Shown one piece after another: positions 1 to 5,817 of a DNA stretch of 6,804 bases. The DNA comes from Hyphomicrobiales bacterium (lineage in GTDB: Bacteria > Pseudomonadota > Alphaproteobacteria > Rhizobiales > Rhizobiaceae), in assembly GCA_011087745.1 (NCBI GenBank), contig JAALLB010000098.1, positions 1-6,804 of the forward strand. The letters are read 5' to 3'. The position numbers were made by a program, and so were the translations under genes. The stretch's first letter is position 1, and each line of letters begins with the position of its first letter. The notes beneath the pieces were generated by a model. That model was not told the origin of the DNA. It was given only the letters and a program-made list of their open reading frames with translations, and searched no databases.

Positions 1-471
1 ACATGGAAAGACCCATCCGGTCACCTTCAGCAAAGATGTGTGCATGCGGTAGCCTTCAGTTCTGGTGTCTACATGGACAAATCCGCTATTATAGATGCTT
101 GCACCACCCAAGTATGGCTTTTTTTCGGTATAGTTAAGCCACCAGCGTTTGATTTTCTGTAACGAGACGCCTTTAATTCGCACATCTGCAGCTCTGCATC
201 CTTTGTGGTATTTGTGCCAGGAATTTGGTTTGCCTTTTTTGTCCGCGCGTGTACGACAGTTTTGATGCGCCTTTGAGTTTGCAATGATAACAGGACCAAG
301 TGCTCTGGATAGGTCGCAGAGACCCTGTTTCAGGGTTGGGTGGCTGCCTTTCCAGTTTAAACCAGAAACTTGGCATTTTGTAGTAGCTTCTGCTTTTTTG
401 GTTGGCATAACAGTGGTAAAGAGTATCGTCGCAACAACACACGAAAATAGCACAAAATAACGTTTTTTCAT
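1..471 (-). CDS. Secreted M15-family (Peptidase_M15_3-like) zinc murein peptidase, partial
   Basis: The reading frame is open from an ATG at 471 to the window edge (157 codons, no stop), so the C-terminus is missing or only just outside. Residues 1-29 form a Sec signal peptide: a KKR start, a hydrophobic stretch (about 5-22) and an AEA end suited to signal peptidase I, so the product is probably periplasmic. The mature part carries the M15 zinc-site pattern: H89 and D96 in HKGCRAAD (H-x6-D, as in the D-Ala-D-Ala carboxypeptidase family) and H133 in GFVHVDTR, the HVD motif of this subfamily. Four cysteines in the mature part (33, 52, 72, 92) could form disulfides. Known members cleave peptidoglycan peptides; the exact substrate here is unknown. 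GGA about nine bases before the ATG is a modest ribosome site. The gene is divergent from mttB and probably unrelated to it. Confidence 0.8.
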   Translation of the reverse strand, partial: MKKRYFVLFSCVVATILFTTVMPTKKAEATTKCQVSGLNWKGSHPTLKQGLCDLSRALGPVIIANSKAHQNCRTRADKKGKPNSWHKYHKGCRAADVRIKGVSLQKIKRWWLNYTEKKPYLGGASIYNSGFVHVDTRTEGYRMHTSLLKVTGWVFPC

Positions 472-610
472 TGTTTTTTATCCAGTTCTTACAATGAGAA
501 ATAGCTAAGTATTCATTGCGAGTAAGTGGTACTATTTTTGTTTGATTTCAAGAGTGCTTGTTCAAACCTGATGTTAGTTGCGTACATTGGAATATTAAGT
601 AGATGACATA

Positions 611-630
611 TTGCGCCAAATTGCGCCAGA
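611..630. repeat. Tandem 10-base repeat TTGCGCCARA in the mttB upstream region
   Basis: TTGCGCCAAA (611-620) is followed directly by TTGCGCCAGA (621-630): nine of ten bases are identical and the period is one helical turn. It lies about 90 bases before mttB in the divergent intergenic region. Two direct half-sites on one DNA face are typical of transcription-factor sites, so this may be an operator for mttB or for the divergent peptidase gene. The second copy can also pair with GGTGC at 632-636 as a five-pair hairpin. No regulator is recognised. Confidence 0.4.
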
Positions 631-657
631 GGGTGCCGCATAGGGACGGGCTGGTTT

Positions 658-691
658 TTGTTACTGTCTTAAATATTAGAGCCAATATATA
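658..691 (+). promoter_or_regulatory. Possible mttB promoter (weak)
   Basis: An AT-rich stretch with TTGTTA at 658-663 or TTACTG at 661-666 as a possible -35, and AATATA at 684-689 (17 bases after TTACTG) as a possible -10, lies just upstream of mttB. The match to a sigma-70 consensus is poor and the placement rests mainly on position. Confidence 0.22.
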
Positions 692-720
692 GTATCAGGA
701 CAATTCTTAAGGATTTGATG

Positions 721-2295
721 ATGAGCGTAGAAGAAACAAGTGACGCAGCTCCAGCACGTGGTGGTCGACGAGGGCGAGGCGGCGGTGGCGGTGCTGCGGG
801 TAGAAGACAAGCACGTGGCGGTCTCAACCTAACCTCACTTCCATATATTCACCGACAGATCGAGCCGACCGATATTTTGAGTCTTGAGGCGATAGAGATC
901 ATTGAAAATAACGCAGACATTCTGATGGAAGAAGTCGGTGTAATTTATTCCGAGGACGAAGAAGCGTTGCAGATGTGGAAAGATGCGGGTGCGGACGTCC
1001 AAGGTGAGCGTGTACATTTTCCGAAGGGTCTGTGCCGTGAGTTGATGAAAACAGCTCCTGCTACATTTACTCAGCATGCGCGTAATCCAGAGCGTAATGT
1101 GGAGATTGGTGGTAAATCGACTGTATTTGCACCTGTTTATGGCCCTCCGTTTGTACGCGACCTTGATGACGAACGCCGTTATGCAACAATTGAAGATTTT
1201 CAAAATTTTGTGAAACTTGCTTATATGGCACCGGCCATGCACCACTCAGGTGGGACTGTGTGTGAGCCTTGTGATGTGGCTGTGAACAAGCGTCATTTGG
1301 ATATGCTTTACGCGCATATTAAATATTCAGACAAACCATTTATGGGATCTGTTACAGCGCCAGAGCGTGCTGAAGATACTGTTGAGATGGTGAGGATATT
1401 GTTTGGCGAAGAGTTTGTTGACCAAAATTGTGTTTTGGTCAGTCTGATCAACTGTAATTCTCCGATGACACTTGATGGAACAATGCTAGGTGCTTTGAAG
1501 GTTTATGCACGTGCTAATCAGGCCTCAATCGTATCTCCATTTATTGTGGGTGGTGCGATGTCACCAGTAACAGTTGCTGGGACCCTAGCTCAGGTTCTTT
1601 GTGAGGCCACGTCAGCTGTTGCATTCTCACAGCTTTGCCGTCCGGGATCATCAGTGATTATGGGAACGTTTGCAACTTCAATTTCCATGCAAACAGGCGC
1701 ACCATCGTTCGGTACGCCTGAGCCTGCGCAAGTATTGATGGGTGCGGCACAATTTGCTCGCCGATATAATCTTCCATTCCGTTCTGGCGGGTCGCTTACA
1801 GGTGCAAAGGTTGCTGATGCGCAAGCTGCATACGATAGTGCGAACACACTTTGGCCTGCTATGGCGGGCGGTGTGAACTTCATGCTGCACTCTGCAGGTT
1901 GGTTAGAAGGCGGTCTGGTATCTTCTTATGACAAGTTCATTATGGACTGCGATCAACTTGCAGCTCAGCAAAAAATGGCAGCCGGTGTTGATATGAGTGA
2001 AAACGGTCAGGCAATGTCTGCTATTCGTGAAGTTGGATCTGGTAGTCATTATCTTGGTTGCGAGCACACTCAAGCCAACTTTGAAACTGCGTTCTTTGCT
2101 TCTACTGTTGCTGACAATAATTCATTTGAGCAGTGGGAAGTTGAAGGTTGCCTTCGCAATGAACAACGCGCCAACAAGACGGCACGCACCTGGTTGGAAA
2201 ATTATCAAGCACCGTCACTTGATCCTGAAATAGATTCAAAGCTCAAGGCTTTTATTGAAGCTAAAAAGGATTCAATGCCTGACGCGTTTACTTGA
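721..2295 (+). CDS. mttB: MttB-superfamily (non-pyrrolysine) quaternary amine:corrinoid methyltransferase
   Basis: A 524-residue protein of normal MttB-family length. Characterised non-pyrrolysine members move a methyl group from glycine betaine (MtgB), proline betaine, carnitine or similar compounds to a cobalamin-carrying protein; the substrate here cannot be read from sequence. Family segments are clear: IVSPFIVGGAMSPVT (about 270-284), SGGSLTGAKVADAQAAY (355-371) and HYLGCEHTQANF (443-454). The frame has no internal TAG, so pyrrolysine is not used. Residues 11-34 are an Arg/Gly-rich, probably disordered extension before the TIM-barrel domain. The frame can be extended to TTG 715 or ATG 718; ATG 721 is preferred because AAGGA (709-713) then sits seven bases upstream. 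The protein is cytoplasmic. The Fe-S gene follows 76 bases downstream on the same strand and bmt faces it, which supports a role in methyl transfer toward methionine. No corrinoid-protein gene is visible in the window. Confidence 0.9.
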   Translation: MSVEETSDAAPARGGRRGRGGGGGAAGRRQARGGLNLTSLPYIHRQIEPTDILSLEAIEIIENNADILMEEVGVIYSEDEEALQMWKDAGADVQGERVHFPKGLCRELMKTAPATFTQHARNPERNVEIGGKSTVFAPVYGPPFVRDLDDERRYATIEDFQNFVKLAYMAPAMHHSGGTVCEPCDVAVNKRHLDMLYAHIKYSDKPFMGSVTAPERAEDTVEMVRILFGEEFVDQNCVLVSLINCNSPMTLDGTMLGALKVYARANQASIVSPFIVGGAMSPVTVAGTLAQVLCEATSAVAFSQLCRPGSSVIMGTFATSISMQTGAPSFGTPEPAQVLMGAAQFARRYNLPFRSGGSLTGAKVADAQAAYDSANTLWPAMAGGVNFMLHSAGWLEGGLVSSYDKFIMDCDQLAAQQKMAAGVDMSENGQAMSAIREVGSGSHYLGCEHTQANFETAFFASTVADNNSFEQWEVEGCLRNEQRANKTARTWLENYQAPSLDPEIDSKLKAFIEAKKDSMPDAFT

Positions 2296-2307
2296 ACGCA
2301 GAGTGCA

Positions 2308-2330
2308 TCTCTGGAAGGACGTACCAGAGA
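2308..2330 (+). other. Hairpin between mttB and the Fe-S gene
   Basis: TCTCTGG (2308-2314) pairs perfectly with CCAGAGA (2324-2330) around a nine-base loop, 13 bases after the mttB stop. No T-run follows, so it is not a standard intrinsic terminator. It may stabilise the mttB mRNA 3' end or reduce transcription into the next gene. Confidence 0.35.
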
Positions 2331-2371
2331 GGTTGTGGGCAATACCATTGTTCATAATACTTGGAGGCTAG

Positions 2372-3159
2372 ATGCTGATGGCAAAGTCTCCAAATAGCTT
2401 TGTTGATTTGCCATTCGCTCTGTCTCAGCACGGACTTTTGTGTTTTGGTGGGCTTGAACTAACCAAAAATGAGTGTGCCACGGGATGCGAAGCTTTTGCT
2501 GGGCGCAAAACTTTGCTCATTGATAATGCCGGGGCGGATATGTGGCGTATTTTCTCTAAATCTGTTGAATATGCGGATGGTAATCGGGATCCAATGAACC
2601 GTTGGACGCAACTAGTGCTTGATGAAATAGCTCAAGACTTACAGTGCGATGTATTTTATCCATTTGACGCCCCATATTGGCCATTTCAAAAACTAGCCAG
2701 CAAAGCTGCTGGAATTCAGTTCTCACCGCTTAGGATTTCGATTCATCCAGAATATGGCTATGGCATGCGTTCAGAGGAATGTTTGTGTTTGACGACGGGC
2801 ATGAATATGTGAGTCAAATCAACGCACTAATTGCCGGTGTTAAGAAGTTGAATCACCCTTGTGAAAGTTGCGAAGAAAAGCCGTGTTTAAGTGCTTGCCC
2901 CGTTGGCGCATTTTCAGGTGAGCGGCTGGATGTGGAATCATGCTTTTCACATTTAGACGGGCATTCTGAACCTGCATGCATGTCGCTTGGTTGCCAAGCC
3001 AGAGTTGCATGCCCGATAGCAAGTGATCGTCAAAATGACATCGCTCAAATACAATTTCACATGAAGTCATATCGAGGATATATAGCTTCAATTATCCGCG
3101 TTTGCGGCTTTTTCTGGTTCGTCCACTATTTGGATCGTTCGCAGCAGCGGGTCTGTTGA
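2372..3159 (+). pseudogene. Two-cluster ferredoxin-like Fe-S protein, split by a -1 frameshift near 2758
   Basis: Two overlapping frames (2372-2812 and 2779-3159) are halves of one protein family. The first half gives DNAGADMW (51-58), MNRWTQLVLDEIA, FYPFDAPYWPF and HPEYG (125-129). Moving one frame back at C2758 continues LWHAFRGMFVFDD, the expected HPEYGLWHAFR sequence, so one base (GGCCTATGG to GGCTATGG) appears lost. The rebuilt product is about 262 residues. The second half holds C164-x2-C167-x4-C172-x3-C176-P and C191-x11-C203-x4-C208-x5-C214-P, room for two [4Fe-4S] clusters; the region resembles the C-terminal part of epoxyqueuosine reductase QueG. GGAGG at 2363-2367 precedes ATG 2372; ATG 2378 is an alternative start. 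Electron transfer, perhaps reactivating the corrinoid partner of MttB, is my inference. The final 68 bases overlap the 3' end of bmt. The cause may be a true mutation or a sequencing error. Confidence 0.8.
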
Positions 3160-4099
3160 CGAGAGCGCCAATTCTTGTTTCGATTGTTTTGATATCGGGC
3201 CGTGTCCCAGCTCTATGAGTATCAATTGCTTTGCGCATTTCTGCCAAGTGCTCACATGACGTGCCGCAGCACCCGCCAATAATCTTGGTGCCTGAATCCA
3301 TTGCAAGCTTTGTATAGTCATGCATCAATTCGGGGGTTCCCGTGTAGACAACCTCATCGCCCTGAATTTGAGGAATTCCGCAATTTGCTTTGGCGACGAT
3401 GACTGTTTCCGGATTTGCTTGTGTCATATCAAGAACCGAAGATAACAAGTCTGATGCACCAACACCACAATTTGCACCAATGGCCAACGGTTTTTCATCT
3501 TCCTGGATAACTTTATGGAAGTCAGCAGGGAGCATACCCATCATGGTTCTTCCGGCTGTATCAAATGATGCAGTGATTATATACGGCAGGCCTGTAGCTA
3601 TTGCAGCCTTTGCAGCAGCCTGCATTTCCTCAGGTTCTGACATGGTTTCAATCCATAATACATCTACTCCGCCGTCTTTTAAGCCAGCCATTTGTTCGAT
3701 GAAAGCTTCTACTGCGCCATCAAATGTGAGTTCACCAAGTGGAGCCAATAATTCACCTGTTGGGCCAACAGAGCCAGCAACAATAATTTTTCGCTCAACC
3801 GTTGCTGCAACTTCATTTGCTATTTCTGCAGCTGCTTTGTTGAGTTCATGAACTCTTCCATCCGCTTCATGCAGTTTTAGTCGGTGGCGTGTTCCGCCAA
3901 ATGAATTGGTCAATATAATATCCGAGCCTGCATCAACAAACCCCTGGTGAAGTTTCATAATGTTTTCTGGTTTATCAATGTTCCAAAGTTCTGGGGCTCC
4001 ACCAGCTTCAAGACCCATGCCAAAGAGTGTCGTGCCTGTTGCGCCATCGGCGAGAAGTATTCCTTTTTCTTCTATTAATGCAGACAGAGCGTTGTTCAT
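3092..4099 (-). CDS. bmt: Betaine--homocysteine S-methyltransferase family protein (MetH N-terminal-like)
   Basis: A 335-residue cytoplasmic enzyme of the S-methyl_trans family (BHMT, and the homocysteine domain of MetH). It should transfer a methyl group to homocysteine to make methionine. The family signature DGATGT is at 18-23. The zinc ligands are present: C211 in GANCG and the pair C277-C278 in GGCCGT. Other family blocks are TNSFGGTRHRL (64-74), SVGPTGELLAPLG (110-122) and VLWIETMSE (147-155). The last 20 or so residues are a basic tail (RTRKSRKRG at 327-335) beyond the catalytic domain. A bmt gene of this type is known in Sinorhizobium meliloti for betaine-linked methionine synthesis. 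Whether the methyl donor here is betaine itself or a methylated corrinoid protein loaded by MttB is open. The gene is convergent with the Fe-S gene. The ribosome site before ATG 4099 is weak. Confidence 0.9.
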   Translation of the reverse strand: MNNALSALIEEKGILLADGATGTTLFGMGLEAGGAPELWNIDKPENIMKLHQGFVDAGSDIILTNSFGGTRHRLKLHEADGRVHELNKAAAEIANEVAATVERKIIVAGSVGPTGELLAPLGELTFDGAVEAFIEQMAGLKDGGVDVLWIETMSEPEEMQAAAKAAIATGLPYIITASFDTAGRTMMGMLPADFHKVIQEDEKPLAIGANCGVGASDLLSSVLDMTQANPETVIVAKANCGIPQIQGDEVVYTGTPELMHDYTKLAMDSGTKIIGGCCGTSCEHLAEMRKAIDTHRAGTRPDIKTIETRIGALVNRPAAANDPNSGRTRKSRKRG

Positions 4100-4109
4100 T
4101 TGGGAGAAC

Positions 4110-4170
4110 TTTCAATTATATTACGATATAAACATTATATTATATGATTTTGAGTATTTTGGAAAGTAAA
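4110..4170 (-). promoter_or_regulatory. AT-rich bmt leader with -10-like boxes and a direct repeat
   Basis: Read on the minus strand, the region just upstream of bmt contains three TATAAT hexamers (4144-4139, 4139-4134 and 4120-4115), but no good -35 hexamer stands at normal distance. ATTATATTA occurs twice on the plus strand, at 4115-4123 and 4134-4142, two helical turns (19 bases) apart. It probably includes the bmt promoter and perhaps an operator. No known SAM, SAH or cobalamin riboswitch pattern was recognised. Confidence 0.35.
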
Positions 4171-4314
4171 AAATTGTTTGTTTTCTAATTTGAACAGCAA
4201 TTAGGAACGTATTTTTTATTTGGGCGCAAAAACCTTTCAAAAAAGTACAATCTTAATAATAAGGTAACTGAATTCTAACTCCCTGTTTACGATATTTGCC
4301 TATGTTCAATTCAA

Positions 4315-4432
4315 GCGAGTTATTTCTCGCAAAGATATCCGGATCAGGTTTTGCGTACCGGTCATATCATTTCGCAGCGTTTGTGCGATATATAGTTATA
4401 AAAAGGCAGTTGCTTCTTGCAGCTGCCTTTTT
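4315..4432 (+). ncRNA. Candidate structured small RNA ending at an intrinsic terminator
   Basis: Successive stems lie before a strong terminator. GCGAG/CTCGC (4315-4319 with 4326-4330) is the first. GATATCCGG (4334-4342) pairs with CCGG (4358-4361) and ATATC (4364-4368) across a two-base bulge. CGCA/TGCG (4373-4376 with 4384-4387) is the third, and the terminator stem follows. No protein gene on this strand ends nearby, since bmt is antisense and the Fe-S gene ends more than 1.2 kb upstream; this favours a separate transcript. The 5' end and promoter are not identified, and it matches no RNA family I know. It could equally be a leftover terminator in ordinary spacer DNA. Confidence 0.3.
4401..4432 (+). 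terminator. Strong rho-independent terminator, possibly bidirectional
   Basis: AAAAGGCAGTTGC (4401-4413) pairs with GCAGCTGCCTTTT (4419-4431) as a 13-pair stem with one G-U pair and a five-base TTCTT loop. The plus strand ends in a run of five T followed by a T-rich stretch (to about 4446); the minus strand also ends in TTTTT. It insulates the TerB-like gene from anything upstream and could stop antisense transcripts coming from panC. Confidence 0.85.
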
Positions 4433-4551
4433 GTGTTTCGTTCTTTAGAAAATAAATATTGTTGAGTGTGAATAAGTTACCTTTGGTAATCCTTTCTCAT
4501 TGTGTTACTGAGAAAATGTATTTTTACCAATACAGACCTAGGGCAGGCTTC

Positions 4552-4965
4552 ATGTATTTATCCTTTGAGAATTTCATAAACGTATTAGATGCTGGCGATA
4601 ACGAAGTTATTCAACTATCGCAGAAGGACCCAAGGGTTGCCATTGGGATTCTTTTATATAGCGCTGTTCATGCTGATGGACGGGTAAGGCAGGCTGAAAC
4701 TGACCTTTATCGCCATCTGTTAGAGAGCTATTTAAACGTATCAGAAGATGAATTCCTGATGTTTGAAGATATTGTTTCAGAAACTTGTAATAAGCCGGAC
4801 AGCATTAATTCAATTATCGAGATTATCCGGCAAATGCCTGAAAGCAAACGACGTGAAGTTTTGACCTTGATGAAAGATATCTCATTGAGCGACAAGCAAT
4901 TTCACGAGTTTGAAGTTAATTTAGTTGCAAAAATTGCAGAGTTGCTTGGATTGGATGATTACTAG
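4552..4965 (+). CDS. TerB-like (tellurite-resistance protein B fold) helical protein
   Basis: A small all-helical cytoplasmic protein of 137 residues from ATG 4552. It has the two-fold helical pattern of the TerB/DjlA-type domain. The first half includes DPRVAIGILLYSAVHADG with acidic D42 and E49 (HADGRVRQAE). The second half includes DISLSDKQFHEFEVNLVAKI with D114, E119 and E121, ending in the family-like AELLGL. These acidic positions are metal-binding candidates in TerB relatives. Proteins of this group are common in alphaproteobacteria and their role is unclear; the name does not show tellurite resistance here. In-frame starts also exist at ATG 4516 and TTG 4459. I favour 4552 because family similarity begins there and GGGCAGG lies just before it, though neither ribosome site is strong. 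The stop codon is three bases from the panC stop. Confidence 0.75.
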   Translation: MYLSFENFINVLDAGDNEVIQLSQKDPRVAIGILLYSAVHADGRVRQAETDLYRHLLESYLNVSEDEFLMFEDIVSETCNKPDSINSIIEIIRQMPESKRREVLTLMKDISLSDKQFHEFEVNLVAKIAELLGLDDY

Positions 4966-4968
4966 AAT

Positions 4969-5811
4969 TTAAATTTTAATATTGTCGATCAAGCGAACAC
5001 CACCAAGCCATGCCGCTGCAAAGAGGCGGCAATCATCGCTGAGTTTTTCCATCAACACCATCGTTTTCCCACATCGAACTTCGAAGTATTCCACTTTGAA
5101 GTTTCCTTCTGCTTCAAGAGATTTCCAGGCTGCTTCACATGCAGTATTAATTGTCATGCCGTTACGGGTGTTTGACTTAACCTCTTGCATAGCTTCCTGC
5201 AGTTTGGGAGCCAAACGCCTGTCATCCTCGCTTAAACGTGCATTTCTAGATGACATTGCAAGGCCATCTTTTTCTCTAACCGTTGCAGTCGGAATGATCT
5301 TGATGGGGATGTTTAGGTCTTCAACCAACCGTGAAATGATGAAGAGTTGTTGGAAGTCTTTCTCTCCAAAACAAGCGAAATCAGCACCAACTTGCAAAAA
5401 TAGTTTGGTGACGACTGTTGCGACGCCGCCAAAATGTCCGGGCCTATGAGCATCACACAATATATTGACCCCGGCAGTTACTTTTACATCAGTTGCAAAC
5501 TCTTGCGGGTACATCTCATCGACTGAGGGAATAAAAGCAGTATCGGCACCTTCAGCAGCAATGCTCTCCAGGTCCGCGTCTTCATCACTCGGATAGGTTT
5601 TCAAATCATCTGGGTTGTTGAATTGCTTTGGGTTTATAAAAATAGAGACAACAACAAAATCTGCAACTTCCTTTGCTTTTGTTATCAAGCTTAGGTGTCC
5701 TTCGTGAAGCCCACCCATAGTTGGGACCAAAGCAACTGTTTTGCCGCGTTTTTTTTGTTCAGCAACACGCTTACGAATGCCATCAACCGTCCGAATTATT
5801 TCTAAATTCAT
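4969..5811 (-). CDS. panC: Pantothenate synthetase (pantoate--beta-alanine ligase)
   Basis: A 280-residue cytoplasmic enzyme that joins pantoate and beta-alanine using ATP, through a pantoyl-adenylate intermediate, to give pantothenate. All family motifs are intact: PTMGGLHEGH (30-39, with the HxGH nucleotide-binding pattern), FINPKQF (58-64), RPGHFGGVATVV (123-134), FGEKDFQQ (148-155) and the KMSKS-like AMSSRN (185-190). Length is normal for the family. It starts six bases after the panB stop, with GAAGAG at the end of panB as a possible ribosome site, so the two genes should be co-transcribed and translationally linked. The 3' end converges on the TerB-like gene with only three bases between stops and no terminator of its own. 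Confidence 0.97.
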   Translation of the reverse strand: MNLEIIRTVDGIRKRVAEQKKRGKTVALVPTMGGLHEGHLSLITKAKEVADFVVVSIFINPKQFNNPDDLKTYPSDEDADLESIAAEGADTAFIPSVDEMYPQEFATDVKVTAGVNILCDAHRPGHFGGVATVVTKLFLQVGADFACFGEKDFQQLFIISRLVEDLNIPIKIIPTATVREKDGLAMSSRNARLSEDDRRLAPKLQEAMQEVKSNTRNGMTINTACEAAWKSLEAEGNFKVEYFEVRCGKTMVLMEKLSDDCRLFAAAWLGGVRLIDNIKI

Positions 5812-5817
5812 GTAAGT

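Larger units (their letters stand above)
4100..4551. other. 452-base intergenic stretch without a protein gene
   Basis: This holds, from left to right, the AT-rich bmt leader (4110-4170), a featureless AT-rich part (about 4170-4290), a run of hairpins ending in an intrinsic terminator (4315-4432), and the upstream region of the TerB-like gene. There, TTGAGT (4462-4467) and GGTAAT (4485-4490), 17 bases apart, are a weak possible promoter. Only short, unconvincing open frames occur in it. Confidence 0.6.

Noticed and set aside
603..692. 29-codon leader frame before mttB
   Set aside because: No ribosome site, no recognisable peptide and no attenuator structure after it.
472..717. Possible cobalamin riboswitch before mttB
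   Set aside because: The gene is tied to B12 chemistry, but I could not find a B12-box-like core or the required stems in this short, AT-rich region.
2741..2812. Programmed -1 ribosomal frameshift in the Fe-S gene
   Set aside because: The shift site GAA TAT GGC TAT is not a slippery heptamer (X XXY YYZ), and the P-site glycine tRNA could not re-pair one base back. A one-base deletion is simpler.
3390..3851. 153-codon plus-strand frame inside bmt
   Set aside because: It is antisense to a clear zinc methyltransferase with all family motifs; its Ser/Ala/Pro-rich product is a shadow of the codon bias.
4192..4208. GAAC repeated, like an alphaproteobacterial LexA box
   Set aside because: The spacing is nine bases, not the seven of GAAC-N7-GAAC, and no SOS-type gene is adjacent.
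4304..4312. GTTCAATTC, a tRNA T-loop consensus match
   Set aside because: The flanking bases do not form a T-stem, and no acceptor or anticodon arm can be built around it.
4302..4448. 48-codon plus-strand frame from ATG 4302
   Set aside because: It runs through the strong terminator hairpin and has no convincing ribosome site; the sequence is better explained as RNA structure.
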